NCBI GenBank assembly: GCA_946480635.1
Contig: CAMLKV010000195.1
Location: 1-5,249 of the forward strand
DNA length: 5,249 bases
Direction of reading: 5' to 3'
Origin: an uncultured Flavobacterium sp.
GTDB taxonomy: Bacteria > Bacteroidota > Bacteroidia > Flavobacteriales > Flavobacteriaceae
The position numbers were made by a program, and so were the translations under genes. Numbering within the stretch: the first letter of the stretch is position 1; every line of letters starts with the position of its first letter. Shown here one piece after another: positions 1 through 5,249 of the stretch. The notes under the pieces are model-generated. The model was not told the origin of the DNA. It saw nothing but the letters and a program-made list of their open reading frames with translations, and did no database searches.

Positions 1-210
1 AAAAAATTCCTCTTTTGAAAACAATTTAAGTCCGTCTGCCAAAGGCTGTAATAAACCTCCAAAACCAGCACGATTGGGACCTACACGATCCTGAAGAAAA
101 GCAGCTACTTTACGTTCTGCCCAAGTAGAATACATGGCAAAAAGCATAGTCACTGCAAAAACCACTAAAATAATAATCCCTTTTTCTATAAAAAATGTAC
201 TTTCTAACAT
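1..210 (-). CDS. nuoH: NADH-quinone oxidoreductase subunit H (NuoH), N-terminal part
   Basis: Seen: 70 codons read from an ATG at 210 to the left edge without a stop. Residues 10-28 form a hydrophobic segment, the first transmembrane helix. They are followed by AERK (31-34), [12 protein letters not shown] (41-52) and [11 protein letters not shown] (58-68), which is the conserved opening of the NuoH/ND1 family. Known: NuoH is a multi-helix inner-membrane subunit (about 330-350 residues) that joins the peripheral and membrane arms and forms the entrance of the quinone tunnel with NuoB and NuoD. Context: its ATG lies 2 bp after the nuoG stop, so it is probably translationally coupled. There is no Shine-Dalgarno-like sequence before the start. 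The remaining three quarters or so of the protein lies outside the window. The identification is firm; integrity of the rest cannot be judged. Confidence 0.96.
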   Translation of the reverse strand, partial: MLESTFFIEKGIIILVVFAVTMLFAMYSTWAERKVAAFLQDRVGPNRAGFGGLLQPLADGLKLFSKEEFF

Positions 211-212
211 GC

Positions 213-1238
213 TTATATCTTTTTTGGATTTGAATCTAATGGAAAATCAGGCATACTGATTTTTTTACGATCTTGTTCACGACCTTCTAAAATATGCTCT
301 TCTGTTTCGATAACAACTTTTTCTATTTTACGAGTATAGTTGTTTTGATTTATAACAGAATCTTTTTCGAATTTACGAGGTCCTTCAATAACCCAGTCAT
401 TCACATCTTTCTTATCAAAACGACAAGTATTACAGATGAATTCTTCTACTTCATGGTATTCATCTTTACGACCTGTTACACGTTGAATTTCGTTACCAAA
501 CATCCAAACAGTAGTTTTTCCACAACATTTATCACAATCTCTATGAGCATTGTATGGTTTGTTAAACCAAACTCTCGATTTGAAACGGAACGTCTTATCA
601 GTAAGTGCGCCTACAGGGCATACATCAATCATATTTCCTGAGAATTCATTATCGATTGCTTTAGAAATACATGTAGAAATATTAGCATGATCACCACGAT
701 CCATTACTCCGTGAACACGGTTATCAGTTAACTGATCAGCCACCTGAACACAACGTTGACATAAGATACAACGATTCATGTGTAATTGAATATATGGACC
801 AATATCTTCTGGTTCGAAAGTTCTTTTCTCTTCTATGAAACGAGTTTTTGATTTCCCGTGTTCGAAACTTAAATTTTGCAAATCACACTCTCCAGCCTGA
901 TCACAAACCGGACAATCTAATGGGTGGTTGATTAACAAAAATTCAGTTACCGATTTACGAGCTTCTTCAACTCTTTCAGAAGATTTACTGTTTACTTCCA
1001 TCCCGTCCATACAACCCGTTACACAAGAGGCAACAAGTTTAGGCATAGGTCTAGGATCTGCATCACTTCCTTTTGATACTTCAACTAAACAGCAACGGCA
1101 TTTACCACCACTTCCTTTTAATTTTGAGTAGTAGCACATTGCCGGAGGAACAACTTCGCCTCCAATCATTCGGGCAGCCTGCAGGATCGTTGTTCCTGGT
1201 TCTACTTCTATACTTTGACCGTCTATTGTTACTTTCAT
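213..1238 (-). CDS. nuoG: NADH-quinone oxidoreductase subunit G (NuoG), short form lacking the molybdopterin-like C-terminal domain
   Basis: Role: relays electrons from NuoF through iron-sulfur clusters in the cytoplasmic arm of complex I. Seen: a [2Fe-2S] ferredoxin fold at residues 1-80 with N1b ligands C35, C47, C50 and C72; the His-Cys3 N5 site in [15 protein letters not shown] (H105, C109, C112, C118); and the N4 site C157, C160, C163 with C207 in CPVGAL. A Cys-rich segment follows (C235, C238, C239, C269, C272) where N7-containing homologues start their 4Fe-4S Mo/W domain. A charged tail of about 65 residues then ends the protein. Length is 341 aa, against about 780 (Thermus Nqo3) and 908 (E. 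coli), so the molybdopterin-oxidoreductase-like part is absent. The start is well placed because MKVTIDGQ is the first strand of the ferredoxin fold. nuoH begins 2 bp later, so this looks like a natural short form (I recall similar ones in Flavobacteriia), not a frameshift. It is preceded by the 86-bp gap. Confidence 0.95.
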   Translation of the reverse strand: MKVTIDGQSIEVEPGTTILQAARMIGGEVVPPAMCYYSKLKGSGGKCRCCLVEVSKGSDADPRPMPKLVASCVTGCMDGMEVNSKSSERVEEARKSVTEFLLINHPLDCPVCDQAGECDLQNLSFEHGKSKTRFIEEKRTFEPEDIGPYIQLHMNRCILCQRCVQVADQLTDNRVHGVMDRGDHANISTCISKAIDNEFSGNMIDVCPVGALTDKTFRFKSRVWFNKPYNAHRDCDKCCGKTTVWMFGNEIQRVTGRKDEYHEVEEFICNTCRFDKKDVNDWVIEGPRKFEKDSVINQNNYTRKIEKVVIETEEHILEGREQDRKKISMPDFPLDSNPKKI

Positions 1239-1265
1239 TTATTTTGGTCTTAATGTCTAAAATCG

Positions 1266-1296
1266 AAAGTCGGAAGAAATTATTTTCGTTGACTTT
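1266..1296 (-). other. Possible weak hairpin between nuoF and nuoG
   Basis: Read as mRNA, AAAGUC (1296 to 1291, from the first repeat unit) can pair with GACUUU (1271 to 1266) across a 19-nt loop. The same GACUUU arm could instead pair with the repeat units at 1299-1304 or 1307-1312 (the latter reads GACTTT plus TA), giving mutually exclusive hairpins. The stem is only 6 bp and AT-rich, and no U-tract follows, so it is not a convincing terminator. A role in mRNA processing or spacing is speculative. Confidence 0.25.
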
Positions 1297-1328
1297 ATGA
1301 CTTTATGACTTTTAAACTTTTGACTTAT
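1291..1328. repeat. Short tandem repeat (GACTTTAT-type octamers) in the nuoF-nuoG gap
   Basis: On the plus strand the units are GACTTTAT (1291-1298), GACTTTAT (1299-1306), GACTTTTA (1307-1314), AACTTTT (1315-1321) and GACTTAT (1322-1328). Two are perfect copies and three are degraded. The last unit runs over the nuoF stop codon (1325-1327), so the array begins exactly where coding ends. It lies in the only long intergenic gap of the window (1239-1324, 86 bp). I see no TTTG/TAnnTTTG-type Bacteroidota promoter and no ribosome-binding motif in that gap. I recall similar AAAGTC/GACTTT strings between genes in Flavobacterium, but cannot confirm this here. Function is unknown. Confidence 0.75.
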
Positions 1329-2692
1329 ACTGTTTGTTTTGCTACTAAGTGTCTTACTTTTTCGAAAGGCTCAGCAACAAAATGTTCTCTATTTTTAATT
1401 TTTTCAGGGAAACGAACGTGATATTCGAATTCATCTTTAAAGTGGCGAATCGCAGCAGCTACAGGCCAAGAAGCAGCATCTCCTAAAGGACAAATTGTAT
1501 TTCCTTCAATTTTAGACTGAATGCTCCATAATAATTCGATATCTTCTTCACGGCCTTGACCGTTTTCAATTCTCCAAAGGATTTTTTCTAACCATCCAGT
1601 TCCTTCGCGACATGGCGTACATTGCCCACAAGATTCATGGTGATAGAAACGTGAAAAATTCCAAGTGTTTCTTACAATACAAGTAGTATCATTGTAAACG
1701 ATGAATCCACCTGAACCTAACATTGATCCTGTTGCAAATCCTCCATCAGATAATGATTCATATGTCATTAAACGATCTGTTCCTGCAGCAGTTTTATATA
1801 TTAAATGAGCTGGTAAAATTGGCACCGATGAACCTCCTGGCACTAAAGCCTTCAAAGGTCTATCATCAATCATACCACCACAATATTCATCTGAATTAAT
1901 AAATTCTTCAACCGAAACACCTAATTCAATTTCGTAAACCCCAGGGTTTTTAATATGTCCTGAAGCCGAAATTAATTTTGTTCCTGTTGAACGTTCAATA
2001 CCAATTTTAGCATATTCTGCTCCTGTATTCATTACAATCCACGGCACTGCTGAAATAGATTCAACATTATTTACTACTGTTGGATTTTGCCATAACCCTT
2101 TTACAGCTGGGAATGGTGGTTTTATACGAGGATTACCTCTTTTACCTTCTAACGATTCAATTAAGGCAGTTTCTTCACCACAGATATAAGCTCCTCCACC
2201 AATTTGAACATATAAATCCAAACCGTAACCAGAACCTAAAATATTTTTACCTAACCAACCAGCTGCTTTTGCTTCGGCAATGGCTCTTTCCAAAATTTTA
2301 TACACCCACATATACTCTCCACGAATGTAGATATATGATAGATTTGCTCCTAAAGCATATGAAGATGTAATCATTCCTTCAATTAACAAATGAGGAATGT
2401 ACTCCATTAAATAACGGTCCTTGAAAGTTCCTGGTTCAGATTCATCAGCATTACAAACCAAATGACGAGGATTTCCTGATTTTTTATCAATAAAACTCCA
2501 TTTCATTCCCACTGGGAAACCTGCTCCACCACGACCTCTAATTCCAGATGTTTTCACCTCTTCAGTAACTTCATCGGGAGTCATTTGCTTTAAAGCTTTT
2601 TCCACTGAAGCATATCCTCCATTTTGGCGGTACACTCCATAGGTTTTGATACCCGGAATATTGATCTTATCTAATAATATTTTTCTTCCCAT
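1325..2692 (-). CDS. nuoF: NADH-quinone oxidoreductase subunit F (NuoF), FMN- and NADH-binding
   Basis: Role: the electron entry point of complex I. It oxidises NADH through FMN and passes electrons to [4Fe-4S] cluster N3, in the cytoplasmic arm. Seen: the glycine-rich FMN/NADH motif GRGGAGFPVGMKW (53-65), CNADESEPGTFKDR (80-93), and GAYICGEETALIESLEG (167-183) with Y169 and the E173/E174 pair. The SLBB-like ubiquitin-fold region covers roughly 240-325. The N3 motif ESCGQCTPCREGTGW (353-367) has ligands C355, C358 and C361, and the fourth ligand is C401 in TICPLGD. All expected ligands are present. At 455 aa it has normal family length (about 430-460). The start ATG is 4 bp after the nuoE stop, indicating coupling, with no visible Shine-Dalgarno. 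The gene ends in TAA inside the first unit of the repeat array that separates it from nuoG. Identification is certain at family level. Confidence 0.98.
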   Translation of the reverse strand: MGRKILLDKINIPGIKTYGVYRQNGGYASVEKALKQMTPDEVTEEVKTSGIRGRGGAGFPVGMKWSFIDKKSGNPRHLVCNADESEPGTFKDRYLMEYIPHLLIEGMITSSYALGANLSYIYIRGEYMWVYKILERAIAEAKAAGWLGKNILGSGYGLDLYVQIGGGAYICGEETALIESLEGKRGNPRIKPPFPAVKGLWQNPTVVNNVESISAVPWIVMNTGAEYAKIGIERSTGTKLISASGHIKNPGVYEIELGVSVEEFINSDEYCGGMIDDRPLKALVPGGSSVPILPAHLIYKTAAGTDRLMTYESLSDGGFATGSMLGSGGFIVYNDTTCIVRNTWNFSRFYHHESCGQCTPCREGTGWLEKILWRIENGQGREEDIELLWSIQSKIEGNTICPLGDAASWPVAAAIRHFKDEFEYHVRFPEKIKNREHFVAEPFEKVRHLVAKQTV

Positions 2693-2696
2693 GGTA

Positions 2697-3230
2697 TTAT
2701 TTATCGTGTAAAGTTATTTTTCCAGCTTTACAATCTTCAACTAATTGATCGAACTTTTCTTTAGAAAGATTTTCATGGTAAAAATCACCTAGTTGTAACA
2801 TTGGCGCATAACCACAAGCTCCTAAACATTCTACACCACGTATTTCAAACATACCGTCTGCTGTAGTTTCACCAATTCCTACGCCTAATTTCTCACATGC
2901 ATAATCCATAAGATTTTCCACACCACGAGTAGCACAACAAGACGTTTGGCAAAATTCGAACATGTATTTACCAATAGGTCTTCTGTTGAACATAGTGTAA
3001 AAAGAAACTACTTCATAAACCTCAACTGGTTTAATGTGTAAAATTTCGGCAACTTTATCTTGCAATTCAATACTCAACCAGTTATCGTGAGCATCTTGTA
3101 CTTCATGCAAAACTGGAAGTAGTGCCGATTTTCTTTTATCTTCTGGATAATGACTAATCAACTCATTGATACGAGCCATTAATGCTTCCGAAATATTTAT
3201 GTTTTGTTTTATATTTGATATTTCTCCCAT
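2697..3230 (-). CDS. nuoE: NADH-quinone oxidoreductase subunit E (NuoE), [2Fe-2S] N1a subunit
   Basis: Role: carries the N1a [2Fe-2S] cluster next to the FMN of NuoF, in the NADH-oxidising module of complex I. Seen: the N-terminal helical part (about 14-85) with YPEDKRKSALLPVLHEVQ (28-45) and the VYEVVSFYTMF motif (71-81), then a thioredoxin-like domain. The cluster ligands are C94 and C99 in CQTSCCATRG, and C135 and C139 in VECLGACGYAPM. C98 is an additional cysteine directly before ligand C99, where homologues usually have Pro or another residue. Length is 177 aa, close to or slightly above the usual 160-180. The start follows the nuoD stop by 5 bp, with a second in-frame TAA between the two genes; nuoF starts 4 bp after its stop. 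Such thioredoxin-like subunits also occur in NAD-linked hydrogenases and formate dehydrogenases, but the flanking nuo genes settle the assignment. Confidence 0.97.
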   Translation of the reverse strand: MGEISNIKQNINISEALMARINELISHYPEDKRKSALLPVLHEVQDAHDNWLSIELQDKVAEILHIKPVEVYEVVSFYTMFNRRPIGKYMFEFCQTSCCATRGVENLMDYACEKLGVGIGETTADGMFEIRGVECLGACGYAPMLQLGDFYHENLSKEKFDQLVEDCKAGKITLHDK

Positions 3231-3235
3231 AATTA

Positions 3236-4471
3236 TTAAGCGTCTAATTCGCCCGCAATTACATTAAGACTTGATAATATTACGATGGCATCAGATAATA
3301 ATGCTCCTTTAATCATTTCTGGATATGCTTGATAGTAAATAAAGCATGGACGACGGAAATGTAATCTATATGGGGTTCTACTTCCATCAGTAATTAAGTA
3401 AAAACCTAATTCTCCATTTCCACCTTCAACTGGATGATAAATTTCTGCCACTGGTACAGGCACTTCACCCATTACAATTTTAAAGTGGTAGATTAATGAT
3501 TCCATATTGTTGTAAACATCTTCTTTTGGAGGAAGGTAATAATCTGGAACATCAGCATGGTAAGGCCCTTCAGGTAGTTTTTCTAAAGCTTGACGGATAA
3601 TACTTAAACTCTCCCAAACCTCAGCATTACGAACACAAAAACGATCGTAAGTATCTCCTGACTTTCCAACTGGTATTATAAATTCAAAATCTTCATATGA
3701 AGAATATGGCTGAGCCACACGAACATCATAATCAACACCTGCAGCACGTAAATTTGGTCCTGTAAAACCATATTGCATTGCTTTTTCAGCTGTTATTCCA
3801 CCAACATTAACTGTTCTATCAATAAAGATTCTATTTCTTTCAAAAAGGTTTTCAAATTCTTTCCAAACTGGAGGAAATTCTTCTAAAAATACATTTAGTT
3901 TTCTAAAAGCTTCGTCAGACCATTCTCTTTCGAAACCACCAATTCTTCCCATGTTTGTAGTTAAACGAGCTCCACAAATTTCTTCATAGATTTCGTAAAT
4001 TTTTTCACGGAACTGAAATACATATAAGAAACCAGTATAAGCACCAGTATCTACTCCTAAAATCGAGTTACAAATAATGTGGTCTGCTATACGAGCCAAT
4101 TCCATAACAATAACTCTTAAATACTGAGCACGTTTAGGCACTTCAACATTTAAAAGTTTTTCAACTGTCATCCACCACGCCATATTGTTAATAGGCGAAG
4201 AACAATAGTTCATACGGTCTGTAAGTGGTGTAATTTGGTAGAAAGGTCTATTCTCTGCAATTTTTTCAAAAGCTCTATGAATATAACCAATTGTAGGCTC
4301 TGCATCAAGAATACGTTCTCCATCCATTAAAAGGATATTCTGAAAAATTCCGTGAGTTGCAGGGTGCGTTGGCCCTAAGTTTAGGATTGAAAGCTCGCTT
4401 CCGTCTTCATTACGTCTTTCGTTGATGACTTTTGCGTAGCGATGCTCTGGTGTTAATAATAGTTCTGACAT
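3236..4471 (-). CDS. nuoD: NADH-quinone oxidoreductase subunit D (NuoD), 49-kDa quinone-site subunit
   Basis: Role: with NuoB it forms the quinone-reduction pocket beside cluster N2, in the connecting part of the peripheral arm. The family is related to the large subunit of [NiFe] hydrogenases but has lost the metal ligands. Seen: GPTHPATHG (33-41), with H40 matching the quinone-binding His (Thermus Nqo4 His38); GYIHRAFEK (62-70); and TDRMNY (84-89), with Y89 matching the quinone-binding Tyr87. The constant offset of two residues supports this alignment. NMGRIGG (173-179) and GPNLRAAGVDYDVR (238-251) are also family-typical. Length is 411 aa, normal for an unfused NuoD. The C-terminus reads SLNVIAGELDA rather than the usual form ending in EVDR. 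nuoC lies 23 bp upstream, and the two are separate genes, unlike the fused nuoCD of E. coli. The gene ends in tandem stops (TAATAA, 3238-3233) 5 bp before nuoE. Confidence 0.98.
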   Translation of the reverse strand: MSELLLTPEHRYAKVINERRNEDGSELSILNLGPTHPATHGIFQNILLMDGERILDAEPTIGYIHRAFEKIAENRPFYQITPLTDRMNYCSSPINNMAWWMTVEKLLNVEVPKRAQYLRVIVMELARIADHIICNSILGVDTGAYTGFLYVFQFREKIYEIYEEICGARLTTNMGRIGGFEREWSDEAFRKLNVFLEEFPPVWKEFENLFERNRIFIDRTVNVGGITAEKAMQYGFTGPNLRAAGVDYDVRVAQPYSSYEDFEFIIPVGKSGDTYDRFCVRNAEVWESLSIIRQALEKLPEGPYHADVPDYYLPPKEDVYNNMESLIYHFKIVMGEVPVPVAEIYHPVEGGNGELGFYLITDGSRTPYRLHFRRPCFIYYQAYPEMIKGALLSDAIVILSSLNVIAGELDA

Positions 4472-4494
4472 TACTGAATCTGAAAAATTATATA

Positions 4495-5016
4495 TTAACA
4501 GTTTGATGGAGTTCTTCCAAAAAACCTGTCGTCTTTATCTGTTCTTCCTGAATCTTCCATTGGAAATTCTTTTCTCATTGGGAACGAAACCATTTCGTCC
4601 ATGTTCAGGATTCTTTTTAGCTGTGGATGACCTAAGAAATTGATTCCGAAGAAATCGTATGTTTCACGCTCCATCCAATTTGCCGACAAGAAAATATTTG
4701 AAATTGTTTTAATCTCTGGATTTTCTCCGTTTAAAAAAGCTTTGATTCTGATACGCTTATTTTCTATCCAATTATGTAAATGATACACAACTGAAAATTG
4801 CTCATTAACATCACTATCCGGATAATGAATTCCACAAAGGTCTGTTAAGAAATGAAAATTAAGTGTTTCATCATTTTTTAGAAACAAAATCACCGAAGTA
4901 ATTTTATCAGCAGCTACATCAAAAGTGAACATATCACCTTCTTGACGAAAATGCATTACGCTTTCTCCAAATGTTTCTGCTAGTTTATCTTGAATTTGAG
5001 TGTTTTCTAAAGCCAT
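4495..5016 (-). CDS. nuoC: NADH-quinone oxidoreductase subunit C (NuoC), 30-kDa subunit
   Basis: Role: a structural subunit of the peripheral arm that packs against NuoD; it carries no cofactor. Seen: the complex I 30-kDa signature at 116-137, starting ERETYDFFGI and continuing through GHPQLKRIL, followed by FPMRKEFP (145-152). The N-terminal alpha/beta domain (about 10-100) contains HFLTDLCGIHYPD (55-67). Length is 173 aa, within the range for stand-alone NuoC. The ATG at 5016 is 4 bp after the nuoB stop, so coupling is likely. No fusion with nuoD: an in-frame TAA ends the protein after SNC, and a 23-bp A/T-rich spacer separates the two genes. The short C-terminal tail (GRTPSNC) follows the conserved core directly. 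No oddities beyond the lack of a Shine-Dalgarno. Confidence 0.97.
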   Translation of the reverse strand: MALENTQIQDKLAETFGESVMHFRQEGDMFTFDVAADKITSVILFLKNDETLNFHFLTDLCGIHYPDSDVNEQFSVVYHLHNWIENKRIRIKAFLNGENPEIKTISNIFLSANWMERETYDFFGINFLGHPQLKRILNMDEMVSFPMRKEFPMEDSGRTDKDDRFFGRTPSNC

Positions 5017-5020
5017 TGTC

Positions 5021-5249
5021 TTATTTAATATTATAAGATGCTAATAGTTCTTGGTACTCTGGTGAGCTACGACGGCGAACTGATTCTGATTTAACCAATT
5101 CTTGCAAACGCATTACGCCATCAACAATTTGTTCTGGTCTTGGCGGACAACCTGGCACATAAACATCTACCGGAATTACTTTGTCAATTCCTTGCAATAC
5201 TGAATATGTATCGAAGATCCCTCCTGAACAAGCACAAGCTCCAACAGAA
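5021..5249 (-). CDS. nuoB: NADH-quinone oxidoreductase subunit B (NuoB), C-terminal part
   Basis: Seen: 75 codons plus the stop, reading in from the right edge; the start lies outside. The fragment opens with [15 protein letters not shown], followed by [20 protein letters not shown], the hallmark end of the NuoB/PSST family. Known: NuoB holds the terminal [4Fe-4S] cluster N2, which gives electrons to quinone. Its four ligands are an adjacent Cys pair (outside this window), the Cys of GAC (codon 5236-5234) and the Cys of PGCPP (codon 5149-5147). Both ligands expected in this part are present. An extra Cys lies two residues after the GAC ligand (codon 5230-5228), where Asn or Ser is usual. The tail after LQELVKSE is short and charged ([19 protein letters not shown]). 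The TAA at 5023-5021 lies 4 bp before nuoC. Confidence 0.97.
   Translation of the reverse strand, partial: SVGACACSGGIFDTYSVLQGIDKVIPVDVYVPGCPPRPEQIVDGVMRLQELVKSESVRRRSSPEYQELLASYNIK

Noticed and set aside
213..300. Frameshift or premature stop as the cause of the short NuoG
   Set aside because: No molybdopterin-domain remnant follows in any frame; nuoH starts 2 bp after the stop, and the operon spacing is intact.
294..641. Plus-strand open frame of 115 codons opposite nuoG
   Set aside because: It lies wholly antisense to a clear nuoG, and its product is low-complexity F/T/I-rich with no recognisable domain; a shadow frame.
928..1300. Two plus-strand open frames opposite the 5' part of nuoG and its leader
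   Set aside because: Antisense to the conserved ferredoxin domain, no family features; the second runs on into the AT-rich repeat gap only by chance.
1239..1324. Internal promoter or terminator for nuoG in the 86-bp gap
   Set aside because: No TTTG/TAnnTTTG pair is seen on the coding strand, and the only hairpin has a 6-bp AT-rich stem without a following U-tract.
2080..2370. Plus-strand open frame of 96 codons opposite nuoF
   Set aside because: Antisense to conserved FMN/NADH motifs, with a leucine/tyrosine-rich product typical of a reverse frame.
1..5249. Defence system, mobile element, CRISPR array or RNA gene
   Set aside because: The whole window is accounted for by conserved complex I genes plus one short gap; no direct-repeat/spacer array, transposase or tRNA/rRNA sequence was seen.

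Overview
The window is the middle of a nuo operon, encoding proton-pumping NADH:quinone oxidoreductase (respiratory complex I). All genes are on the minus strand, so transcription runs from the right end to the left. In that order they are nuoB (3' part only), nuoC, nuoD, nuoE, nuoF, nuoG and nuoH (5' part only). The AT-rich sequence, TAA stops on every gene whose end is visible, A/T-rich leaders without a clear Shine-Dalgarno, and the protein sequences (including a short NuoG) suggest a Bacteroidota member, most likely Flavobacteriaceae. That assignment is inferred, not tested.

Layout from right to left: 5249-5021 nuoB (N2 cluster subunit, start outside); 5016-4495 nuoC; 4471-3236 nuoD (49-kDa quinone-site subunit); 3230-2697 nuoE (N1a); 2692-1325 nuoF (FMN, NADH and N3); an 86-bp gap with short tandem repeats; 1238-213 nuoG (N1b, N5, N4); 210-1 nuoH (first membrane segment, end outside). 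Apart from the 86-bp nuoF-nuoG gap and a 23-bp nuoC-nuoD gap, genes are separated by only 2-5 bp, so translational coupling is likely. nuoA is expected beyond the right edge and nuoI-N beyond the left edge, by analogy with standard nuo operons.

NuoE, NuoF and the N-terminal part of NuoG form the NADH-oxidising module. FMN in NuoF takes hydride from NADH, and electrons pass along the iron-sulfur chain through NuoG towards N2 in NuoB. NuoC and NuoD connect to the membrane arm and, with NuoB and NuoH, form the quinone pocket. Having nuoEFG marks this as a NADH-linked enzyme rather than an 11-subunit form lacking the NADH module.

No novel system is visible; this is core metabolism. The points worth a second look are a NuoG without its molybdopterin-oxidoreductase-like C-terminal half, an unusual Cys pattern where the N7 cluster would lie, extra cysteines beside cluster ligands in three subunits, an altered NuoD C-terminus, and the repeat in the nuoF-nuoG gap.
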